Below, piece by piece: positions 1-5,402 of a stretch of 5,402 bases of DNA (positions within the stretch are counted from its first letter, which is position 1; each line of letters opens with the position of its first letter). Both the position numbers and the translations under genes were made by a program. The DNA comes from Planctomycetota bacterium (GTDB lineage: Bacteria > Planctomycetota > Phycisphaerae > UBA1845 > Fen-1342). Below the pieces are notes generated by a model. It did no database searches and was not told the DNA's origin. It was given only the letters and a program-made list of their open reading frames with translations. The DNA lies in assembly GCA_030616465.1 (NCBI GenBank), contig JAUWXH010000181.1, positions 1 through 5,402 of the forward strand, given 5' to 3'.

Positions 1-1499
<1,499 letters not shown>

Positions 1500-1525
1500 A
1501 GTCAACTCACGACCCGGCATGCTGG

Positions 1526-1545
1526 GGCGAGATTTCCGTCTCGCC
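1526..1545 (-). repeat. Hairpin 1 of the EF-G leader cluster
   Basis: This is a perfect 7-bp inverted repeat, GGCGAGA (1526-1532) and TCTCGCC (1539-1545), with a 6-nt loop. It lies 27 nt upstream of the EF-G start codon and is the last hairpin before the ribosome binding region on that strand. No U-run follows it on the EF-G strand, so it is not an ordinary intrinsic terminator. Its stem core GCGAGA/TCTCGC is identical to that of hairpin 4. Confidence 0.75.
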
Positions 1546-1553
1546 GCTAGCGC

Positions 1554-1575
1554 GTGCAGGGTTCCGATCCTGCGC
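1554..1575 (-). repeat. Hairpin 2 of the EF-G leader cluster
   Basis: GTGCAGG (1554-1560) faces CCTGCGC (1569-1575), giving seven pairs of which one is a T/G mismatch that is a wobble pair only in plus-strand RNA. The loop is 8 nt. This is the weakest of the four hairpins, and in EF-G mRNA only the 5-bp core GCAGG/CCTGC pairs cleanly with one outer pair. The loop shares TTCCG with the loop of hairpin 1. Confidence 0.5.
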
Positions 1576-1578
1576 ATT

Positions 1579-1596
1579 GCGGGAGAGGATTCCCGC
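1579..1596 (-). repeat. Hairpin 3 of the EF-G leader cluster
   Basis: GCGGGA (1579-1584) pairs with TCCCGC (1591-1596) around the 6-nt loop GAGGAT (ATCCTC on the EF-G strand). Compared with hairpins 1 and 4 (GCGAGA/TCTCGC), one position has changed A to G and its partner T to C. This is a compensated change, as expected if the paired structure is what is kept. Confidence 0.7.
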
Positions 1597-1602
1597 CTGA
1601 GT

Positions 1603-1628
1603 TGGTGCGAGAAAGGATTCTCGCACCA
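1603..1628 (-). repeat. Hairpin 4 of the EF-G leader cluster (strongest)
   Basis: This is a perfect 10-bp inverted repeat, TGGTGCGAGA (1603-1612) and TCTCGCACCA (1619-1628), around the 6-nt loop AAGGAT. The loop matches that of hairpin 3 (GAGGAT) at all but the first two positions or so, and the stem core is that of hairpin 1. A dispersed palindromic repeat family or a structured mRNA leader would both fit. Confidence 0.85.
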
Positions 1629-1654
1629 GCGAACGCAGGCCGGAAAGACTGCGC

Positions 1655-1660
1655 ACTATA
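1655..1660 (-). promoter_or_regulatory. Possible -10 box for EF-G transcription
   Basis: On the minus strand this reads TATAGT, five of six matches to TATAAT. The sequence 17 nt upstream (TTCCGC) is a poor -35, and TTGTTC at 1681-1686 is 20 nt away. The box is placed sensibly between the hairpin cluster and the kdsB promoter, but the evidence is only one hexamer. Confidence 0.3.
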
Positions 1661-1728
1661 AGCGACGACCGGCGGCGGCGGAACAATGCCCGGCATGTTT
1701 CGCGTGGCGGGCACCCCACGGAGCGGGT

Positions 1729-1757
1729 TTGGCAATCCGGCCGGGCGGGGGTATCAT
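1729..1757 (+). promoter_or_regulatory. Sigma70-type promoter of kdsB-pyrG
   Basis: The -35 element TTGGCA (1729-1734) and the -10 element TATCAT (1752-1757) each match the housekeeping consensus at five of six positions and are separated by exactly 17 nt. Transcription would begin near 1763-1765, leaving a leader of about 15 nt before the kdsB ATG. The -10 is followed by GCCC, as at the promoter-like site before the DUF433 gene. Confidence 0.7.
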
Positions 1758-1778
1758 GCCCTCGATGGATGAACCTAT

Positions 1779-2552
1779 ATGAACGTAGCCGCCATTATTC
1801 CGGCCCGCTACGGCTCGTCACGCTTCCCGGGGAAACCTCTCGCTAAAAAGACCGGCAAGTTCCTGATTCAGCACGTTTGCGAGCGGGTCGCCGCGGCAGA
1901 GCGGATCGAGCGCTGCATCGTCGCCACCGACGACGAGCGGATTGTCGAGGCAGTACGCTCCTTCGGCGGCGAGGCGGCGATGACCCGCGCGGACCACCCC
2001 AGCGGGACCGACCGCATTGCCGAAGTTGTCCGCGAGATGCCGGGCCAGCCGGATGACATCATCCTCAACGTTCAGGGCGACGAGCCGGAGATCGAGCCGG
2101 GCTATCTGGACCGGCTTGTGGACCGGCTGGCGGCCGAATCGCCGGAGGCCATCCCGGCGGCGACGTTGGCCTGCCCCTTCCCGCCGGAAAGCGACCCGCG
2201 TGACCCGAATAGCAACAAAGTAGTGCTCGATCGGGGTGGCAAAGCGCTGTATTTCTCGCGCGCTCTGATACCATATCCCAGGGAGGAGGCTGCGGTGGCC
2301 GACGGCGGCCCGTGGCTTCTGCACCTCGGTGTTTACGCGTATCGCCGGGCGTTTCTGCTCGAATTCGCCGGGTGGGAAGCCAGTCCGCTGGAGCGGGTCG
2401 AGAAGCTCGAACAGTTGCGCGTGCTGGAGAACGGCCGCGCGCTGGCGGTGGAAGTCGTCGAGCGGGCGTGTGTCGGGATCGATACGCCCGCGGACTACGA
2501 ACGGTTCGTGGCGAGAGTGGCGAACGAACAAGCGAGGCAACATGGACGCTGA
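1779..2552 (+). CDS. kdsB: 3-deoxy-manno-octulosonate cytidylyltransferase (CMP-KDO synthetase)
   Basis: KdsB is a cytoplasmic enzyme that joins CTP and KDO to give CMP-KDO and pyrophosphate, the activated sugar used to build the inner core of lipopolysaccharide. At 257 residues it is close to the roughly 250 usual for the family. The N-terminal nucleotide-binding motif IPARYGSSRFPGKPLA is at 7-22, ATDD at 49-52, SGTDRI at 75-80 and NVQGDEP at 97-103, which carries a metal-binding Asp. YFSRALIPY (158-166), HLGVYAYR (182-189), SPLERVEKLEQLR (202-214) and GIDTPADYERF (233-243) follow in the family order. ATG at 1779 puts the family N-terminus (NVAAIIPAR) directly at the start; the Shine-Dalgarno is weak. 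Its last 11 nt overlap pyrG, whose product supplies its CTP substrate. Confidence 0.97.
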   Translation: MNVAAIIPARYGSSRFPGKPLAKKTGKFLIQHVCERVAAAERIERCIVATDDERIVEAVRSFGGEAAMTRADHPSGTDRIAEVVREMPGQPDDIILNVQGDEPEIEPGYLDRLVDRLAAESPEAIPAATLACPFPPESDPRDPNSNKVVLDRGGKALYFSRALIPYPREEAAVADGGPWLLHLGVYAYRRAFLLEFAGWEASPLERVEKLEQLRVLENGRALAVEVVERACVGIDTPADYERFVARVANEQARQHGR

Positions 2553-4344
2553 TGCCCTGCTGAACTCGATCCGTGACCAATCAGGCGACACGGAGTTCTA
2601 CCTGCCGATGCCCGCCGGGTACAAACCGGGTTCCACCAAGTACGTGGTAGTGCTCGGGACGGTGATGAGCGGGTTGGGCAAGGGGATCTTCAGCTCTTCG
2701 CTGGCCAAGTGCCTGCAAGACAAGGGGCTGACCGTCGCGCCCATCAAGCTGGAGGGCTACTTGAACATCGACTCCGGCACGCTGAACCCGTACCGGCACG
2801 GCGAGGTGTTCGTGCTCGACGACGGCACCGAGTGCGACATGGACCTGGGCACGTACGAGCGGGCGCTCGATCAGGAGCTCACCTGCCTCAACTTCACGAC
2901 CAGCGGGCAGGTTTACCGGCGGGTGCTCGACCGCGAGCGGACCGGGGGCTATCTGGGCCGCGACGTGCAGATGATCCCGCACGTGACCGGCGAAGTGAAA
3001 AACTGCCTCCGCGAACTGGCCGTCGCCTCGCAGGCCGACGTGGTGTTCGTCGAGATCGGCGGGACCGTCGGCGACGTCGAAAACGCCTACTACATCGAGG
3101 CCACGCGGCAACTGGCCTTCGAGGAGGGCCGAAACAGCGTATGCTTCGTCGCGCTGACCTACGTGATGGAGCCGCGGATCCTCGGTGAACAGAAGAGCAA
3201 GGCGGCCCAGTTGGGGATTCGGCGGCTGATGGAATGCGGGATTCAGCCGCACATCATCGCCTGTCGGGCGCAGAACGCGGTGACGCGGAAGGTGCGGGAG
3301 AAGATCGCCCTGTTCTCAAACGTGCCGCCCGACCGCGTCTTCAGCATGCACGACTGCGAAAGCGTATACATGATCCCGGACATGCTGCGCGGGGCCGGCT
3401 ACGACCGGGCCGTGATCGAATGGCTCGAGCTGGCCGCGCGCATCGATGAGGACGGCGAGCGGCGGGCACGCGAACGGTGGTCGCAATACGTCAGTAGTCT
3501 GCGGAGCGCCACGCGGCAGGTCACCATCGGCATCACCGGCAAATACACCGCGGTCCGCGACGCGTACGCCAGCATCATCAAAGCGTTCGAGCATGCCGGC
3601 GTGCGGCTGGGCTGCCGCGTGCAGTTGCGCTGGATCGATACTTCCGAGCTCAACGACGACAACGCGGCGGAGGCGCTGGCGGATCTGCACGGGATCGTCG
3701 TGCCCGGGGCGTTCGGGACGCGTGGGGCCGAAGGCAAGATCGCTTGCCTCAAATACGCGCGTATCAACGGGCTGCCGTGCCTGGGATTGTGTTACGGCTT
3801 TCAGATGGCGGTGATCGAGTTCGCGCGCAACGTGTGCGGGATGGAGGGGGCCGATTCGACCGAGATCGACAACGAGTGCCGCTATCCGGTGATCGACATT
3901 CTGCCGGAGCAGAAGAAGATCGAGGGGCTGGGCGGGACGATGCGGCTCGGCGGGCACGACATTCAGGTCAAAGAGGGTACGCTGGCCGGTCGCATGTTCG
4001 GGCCGCGGACGCGCATGCGCTTCCGCCATCGGTATGAGGTGGACCCGCGCTACCTGCCGCAGCTCGAGGGCGGCGGGATGGTCTTTTCCGGCAAGTCGCC
4101 ACGGGCGGAGATCATGAACATTCTCGAGCTGCCGCAGTCGGTGCACCCGTACTACGTCGGCACGCAGGCCCACCCCGAGCTGACCAGCCGCCCGCTGCGG
4201 CCACATCCGATGTTCCTGGGCCTGGTCCACGGCGCGCTGTGTCGCGCATATGCCGACTACGACGAGCCGCTTGAATTCGACACCCCGGCCTCATCCACGC
4301 CGCCGACCGACCAGCGCCAGCCAACGGTGAAGCCAGCCGGTTAG
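2542..4344 (+). CDS. pyrG: CTP synthase, glutamine-hydrolysing, divergent type
   Basis: PyrG aminates UTP to CTP using ATP and ammonia from glutamine, the last step of de novo CTP synthesis. The start is ATG at 2542, with GAGG 4 nt upstream, giving 600 residues against 545 in E. coli. There is an N-terminal extension of about 30 residues and a Pro/Thr-rich, probably disordered tail (575-600). The synthetase domain covers about 32-300: P-loop SGLGKG (43-48), Lys69, metal-binding Asp101 in DMDLG and Glu171 in VEIGGTVGD. The glutaminase domain covers about 326-570: oxyanion region PGAFGTRG, nucleophile Cys417 in GLCYGFQ, and His544 and Glu546 in QAHPE. Catalytic residues are intact, but substrate-site wording differs from E. 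coli: KLEGYLN for KLDPYIN, KSKAAQ for KTKPTQ, and GTVMSG for GGVVSS. The 11-nt overlap with kdsB suggests coupled translation. The family is certain; the meaning of the substitutions is open. Confidence 0.97.
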   Translation: MDADALLNSIRDQSGDTEFYLPMPAGYKPGSTKYVVVLGTVMSGLGKGIFSSSLAKCLQDKGLTVAPIKLEGYLNIDSGTLNPYRHGEVFVLDDGTECDMDLGTYERALDQELTCLNFTTSGQVYRRVLDRERTGGYLGRDVQMIPHVTGEVKNCLRELAVASQADVVFVEIGGTVGDVENAYYIEATRQLAFEEGRNSVCFVALTYVMEPRILGEQKSKAAQLGIRRLMECGIQPHIIACRAQNAVTRKVREKIALFSNVPPDRVFSMHDCESVYMIPDMLRGAGYDRAVIEWLELAARIDEDGERRARERWSQYVSSLRSATRQVTIGITGKYTAVRDAYASIIKAFEHAGVRLGCRVQLRWIDTSELNDDNAAEALADLHGIVVPGAFGTRGAEGKIACLKYARINGLPCLGLCYGFQMAVIEFARNVCGMEGADSTEIDNECRYPVIDILPEQKKIEGLGGTMRLGGHDIQVKEGTLAGRMFGPRTRMRFRHRYEVDPRYLPQLEGGGMVFSGKSPRAEIMNILELPQSVHPYYVGTQAHPELTSRPLRPHPMFLGLVHGALCRAYADYDEPLEFDTPASSTPPTDQRQPTVKPAG

Positions 4345-4351
4345 CGTTGGC
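4320..4351 (+). repeat. Inverted repeat across the pyrG stop codon
   Basis: GCCAACG (4320-4326) and CGTTGGC (4345-4351) form a perfect 7-bp inverted repeat with an 18-nt loop that contains the last pyrG codons. Its right arm shares bases 4350-4351 with the next hairpin, so the two cannot both form completely. Confidence 0.45.
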
Positions 4352-4377
4352 CCGGTGCAATCTGGCAACGACCGGGC
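4350..4377 (+). terminator. Hairpin after pyrG, possible terminator without U-run
   Basis: GCCCGGT (4350-4356) pairs perfectly with ACCGGGC (4371-4377) around a 14-nt loop, starting 6 nt after the pyrG stop codon. What follows is AAGAGCC, not a U-run, so it is at best a U-less terminator or an mRNA 3'-end stabiliser. It also overlaps the region where a -35 element for the next gene would lie. Confidence 0.4.
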
Positions 4378-4385
4378 AAGAGCCG

Positions 4386-4394
4386 TGCTATAAT
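4386..4394 (+). promoter_or_regulatory. Extended -10 promoter of the DUF433 gene
   Basis: TGCTATAAT is a perfect -10 hexamer (4389-4394) with the extended TGn element before it. TGGCAA (4363-4368) resembles the sequence at the kdsB -35, but its spacing to the -10 is about 4 nt longer than at kdsB. Transcription would begin near 4401, only about 13 nt before the start codon at 4414. Confidence 0.55.
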
Positions 4395-4401
4395 GCCCGG
4401 T

Positions 4402-4407
4402 GGAGAG
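4402..4407 (+). promoter_or_regulatory. Shine-Dalgarno deciding the DUF433 start
   Basis: GGAGAG lies 6 nt upstream of ATG 4414. The earlier in-frame ATG at 4393 overlaps the -10 box and has no ribosome binding site, so 4414 is the supported start. Confidence 0.7.
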
Positions 4408-4413
4408 TCGGCC

Positions 4414-4653
4414 ATGGACTACAATCAGCACATCATTCGTGATCCGAAAGTCTGCGGCGGCGAGGCGGTGATTCGTGGTACGCGTGTGACACTTCGCACG
4501 GTGCTGGCTAGCTTGGCGGAGGGGGCGATGGTGGAGCAGATTCTGCAGGACTTTCCGACGCTGACGGAGGCGGACGTCCGGGCGGTGATCGCCTTCGCCG
4601 CGGCTTCAACACAAGAAGACCTGGCCACCCCGAGCACGCCAGGCGCGGTTTAA
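4414..4653 (+). CDS. DUF433 family protein (VapB-type antitoxin-like)
   Basis: This 79-residue protein matches the DUF433 pattern. IIRDPKVCGGEAVIRGTRVT (7-26) is the hallmark N-terminal segment, followed by the helical part VLASLAEGAMVEQILQDFP (30-48) and LTEADVRAVIAFAAA (50-64), which resembles a helix-turn-helix. A short acidic, Pro/Thr-containing tail ends it. DUF433 proteins are often encoded next to PIN-like or DUF5615 proteins and are then treated as antitoxins of VapBC-like modules. No such partner follows here: the downstream plus strand is non-coding and then meets genes on the opposite strand. It may be an orphan antitoxin or a stand-alone regulator. It appears to have its own promoter about 20 nt upstream, separate from pyrG. 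Family membership is confident; function is not known. Confidence 0.88.
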   Translation: MDYNQHIIRDPKVCGGEAVIRGTRVTLRTVLASLAEGAMVEQILQDFPTLTEADVRAVIAFAAASTQEDLATPSTPGAV

Positions 4654-4682
4654 GGCTGGAGGGCCTGCTCAAGCGCGTGCTG

Positions 4683-4722
4683 AAACCCAAAAAGGCCGGA
4701 CGGAAACCCAAGAGGCGGGCGG
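4683..4722 (+). repeat. Degenerate tandem duplication, about 20 bp x 2
   Basis: Copy one (4683-4703) starts AAACCCAAAAAGGCCGG and copy two (4704-4722) starts AAACCCAAGAGGCGGG. The two copies differ by a 2-nt indel and a few substitutions. Confidence 0.55.
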
Positions 4723-4725
4723 AAT

Positions 4726-4734
4726 TGGTATGAT
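4726..4734 (+). promoter_or_regulatory. Extended -10-like box with no gene downstream on its strand
   Basis: TGGTATGAT has the extended TGn element and five of six -10 matches, and is followed by GTCCCC. The same TAT-N-ATG-Y-CC wording occurs at the kdsB and DUF433 promoters. No convincing -35 is seen. The nearest plus-strand reading frame beyond it is antisense to a better-supported gene. Confidence 0.35.
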
Positions 4735-4757
4735 GTCCCCCGATTTTTCCCCCCAGT

Positions 4758-4800
4758 TAGAGCCCCTCGCAGCTTGCAGCCGCGCTGTGGGTGGGCTTTA
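4758..4800 (+). terminator. Long hairpin, candidate terminator for plus-strand transcripts
   Basis: Bases 4758-4773 pair with 4784-4800 around a 10-nt loop. The core AGCCC/GGGCT (4761-4765 with 4793-4797) is followed, after one bulged base (4792), by eight more pairs down to CAGC/GCTG (4770-4773 with 4784-4787). Several of the pairs are G-U in plus-strand RNA and would be A-C mismatches on the other strand, so the fold favours the plus strand. The 3' side ends CTTTAT, a weak U-tract. Confidence 0.45.
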
Positions 4801-5031
4801 TCGCCGATCAAACCCTTGAACCGGTGCGTCCTCGTCGAGATCGAACGACTCAGCGAACGATTTGATCCCCTCAAGGCCAACGAACATACCCATTGGCGTG
4901 CCAAGTGCTGGGGTTCTCGCGACAGCGTGCCAAAACCTTACCGAGAAACTGATCCCGTGGCCGTCCAATATGCGGACGGCCTCGGTCGTTGCGGGGGTGT
5001 CGTCGCCATAAAGCGTCGAAACTGCCGGCAT
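4798..5031 (-). CDS. Small unknown protein, possibly cysteine-free thioredoxin/glutaredoxin-like fold
   Basis: This is a 77-residue protein I do not recognise by name. ATG at 5031 has an excellent Shine-Dalgarno (AAAGGAG, 6 nt away), which makes translation credible. The pattern is strand (VSTLY, 4-8), helix (TTEAVRILDGHG, 15-26), strand (ISFSVRF, 27-33), then TP at 45-46 and GMFVGLEGIKSFAES (48-62). The last part resembles the end of glutaredoxin-like domains, where a cis-Pro precedes a strand and a GLEEI-type helix. The usual CxxC site would fall at GDDTPAT (9-15), and there is no cysteine anywhere in the protein. It ends with an acidic, then basic tail. It follows the upstream gene by 3 nt and is probably cotranscribed with it. 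The fold assignment is inference from the pattern only. Confidence 0.65.
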   Translation of the reverse strand: MPAVSTLYGDDTPATTEAVRILDGHGISFSVRFWHAVARTPALGTPMGMFVGLEGIKSFAESFDLDEDAPVQGFDRR

Positions 5032-5034
5032 CTC

Positions 5035-5402
5035 CTACTCCTTTCCGCCTGAGCTGCCTGTAGCGGCAGCTACAGCGGTCGCTAGCTCATGTGCCTCTGG
5101 CCACGCCTCCACCCAATATATCGCGTAGCCGGTCCCCTCGTCAAGGCCTGACTCACTCAAAGTGCCTCGATACGGTGGGACGAGCTCCGCCTGAAGCTGC
5201 CCCTTCAACTGCTGACGGCGCGTCGCCCCCGCGAAAGCACGGGTCGTTTTCAGCGGGCCTTCGTCGCCGCCCGGGGTATCGGGCCACTGACCGCCACGCT
5301 TCTGAGCTTCCTCCGCGCACACTCCGCAGATTGCCTCTGCCGTGGCCTCAAGGTCCTGCAACGTGACCGAGGCAAGGCCACGACGGCACGCTTCGAGAAT
5401 CA
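5035..5402 (-). CDS. Hypothetical protein, C-terminal part; start lies outside window
   Basis: The frame is open from the right window edge to a TAG at 5035-5037, giving at least 122 residues. A TTG at 5361 could start a 108-residue form, but no clear ribosome binding site supports it, and the residues before it (ILEACRRGLASV) read as ordinary protein, so I treat the gene as truncated. The visible sequence has an Ala/Glu-rich helical start with two Cys (AICGVCAEEA), a Trp-containing segment (KRGGQWPDTP), a basic stretch (ATRRQQLKGQ), GTGYAIYWVEAWPEA, and an Ala/Gly/Ser-rich end. No family is recognised. A distant resemblance to small phage tail-completion proteins was considered but is too weak to call. 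It is the upstream partner of the 77-residue gene, with a 3-nt gap. Confidence 0.6.
   Translation of the reverse strand, partial: ILEACRRGLASVTLQDLEATAEAICGVCAEEAQKRGGQWPDTPGGDEGPLKTTRAFAGATRRQQLKGQLQAELVPPYRGTLSESGLDEGTGYAIYWVEAWPEAHELATAVAAATGSSGGKE
5038..5044 (-). promoter_or_regulatory. Strong Shine-Dalgarno inside the end of the upstream gene
   Basis: AAAGGAG on the minus strand lies 6 nt before ATG 5031 and overlaps the last codons (Lys-Glu) of the upstream gene. This is the clearest ribosome binding site in the window and fixes the start of the 77-residue protein. It also suggests translational coupling. Confidence 0.8.

Larger units (their letters stand above)
1500..1728. other. Divergent intergenic region: EF-G leader side with hairpin cluster
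   Basis: No credible coding sequence was found between the EF-G start and the kdsB promoter. The stretch carries four short inverted repeats (listed separately) at 1526-1628 and a possible minus-strand -10 box at 1655-1660. The nonamer CCCGGCATG occurs twice, at about 1513 and about 1689. If transcription starts near 1648, the EF-G mRNA would have a leader of roughly 150 nt containing all four hairpins. Confidence 0.7.
4654..4797. other. Non-coding gap between convergent genes
   Basis: No supported gene is present. The gap contains a degenerate tandem repeat (4683-4722), an extended -10-like box (4726-4734), a C-rich tract interrupted by five T (about 4736-4754), and most of a long hairpin (4758-4800) that reaches the stop codon of the minus-strand gene. 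Confidence 0.7.

Noticed and set aside
1526..1628. CRISPR array or riboswitch in the hairpin cluster
   Set aside because: The repeats are short palindromes of unequal spacing without unique spacers, and no known riboswitch core is recognisable.
2329..2541. Upstream extension of pyrG to 2329
   Set aside because: This extension lies inside kdsB, reads as an Arg/Ser/Trp-rich shadow, and adds 71 residues with no counterpart in CTP synthases; ATG 2542 with GAGG upstream is better.
1818..2591. 257-codon minus-strand frame opposite kdsB
   Set aside because: It mirrors kdsB almost exactly, with Arg/Pro/Ala-rich low-complexity composition and no family motif.
2581..4230. Minus-strand frames 2581-3252 and 3316-4230 opposite pyrG
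   Set aside because: They are shadows of an unambiguous CTP synthase reading frame.
4393..4413. Earlier DUF433 start at 4393
   Set aside because: It overlaps the -10 box and lacks a Shine-Dalgarno; GGAGAG fits ATG 4414.
4774..5052. Plus-strand frame opposite the 77-residue gene
   Set aside because: It has a TTG start inside the hairpin loop, no ribosome binding site and no motif; the opposing minus-strand gene has a strong Shine-Dalgarno.
5035..5402. Phage tail-completion or virion morphogenesis protein
   Set aside because: Only a loose pattern (a GxxWP-like segment, then a basic stretch, then YAIY) is shared; no other phage gene is visible, so the function is left open.

Overview
The window is GC-rich, gene-dense bacterial chromosome. 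CMP-KDO synthetase (KdsB) implies a Gram-negative-type envelope with KDO-containing lipopolysaccharide. The kdsB-pyrG pair recalls the same gene order in Chlamydia. Together with the EF-G effector-region wording (GTTVTDFD...GITIYSAAV) and a CTP synthase with several non-textbook motifs, this suggests the Planctomycetota or a relative in the PVC group. That assignment is inference from motifs and gene order, not a database result.

Layout. (1) Bases 1-1499, minus strand: the first 499 residues of an EF-G translation elongation factor, cut by the window edge. (2) Bases 1500-1778: a divergent intergenic region. It holds four short hairpins packed into about 100 bp, which would lie in the EF-G mRNA leader, and a good sigma70-type promoter facing kdsB. 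(3) Bases 1779-4344, plus strand: kdsB and pyrG, overlapping by 11 nt. PyrG makes CTP, and KdsB spends CTP to activate KDO. (4) Bases 4345-4653: a short gap with a hairpin and an extended -10 promoter, then a 79-aa DUF433 (VapB-type antitoxin-like) protein with no toxin partner downstream on its strand. (5) Bases 4654-4797: non-coding, with a degenerate tandem repeat, a third promoter-like box and a long hairpin. (6) Bases 4798-5402, minus strand: two tightly spaced small genes of unknown function. The upstream one is cut by the window edge. The downstream one looks like a cysteine-free thioredoxin-fold remnant with an excellent Shine-Dalgarno.

The three core genes are housekeeping genes. The items worth a second look are the hairpin cluster before EF-G, the altered substrate-site motifs of the CTP synthase, a shared -10 sequence TAT(A/C/G)ATG(C/T)CC at three places, a possible small transcript at about 4740-4803, and the unidentified gene pair at the right end. 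I found no mobile element, CRISPR array, tRNA or rRNA. Nothing in the window is convincing as a complete new system.
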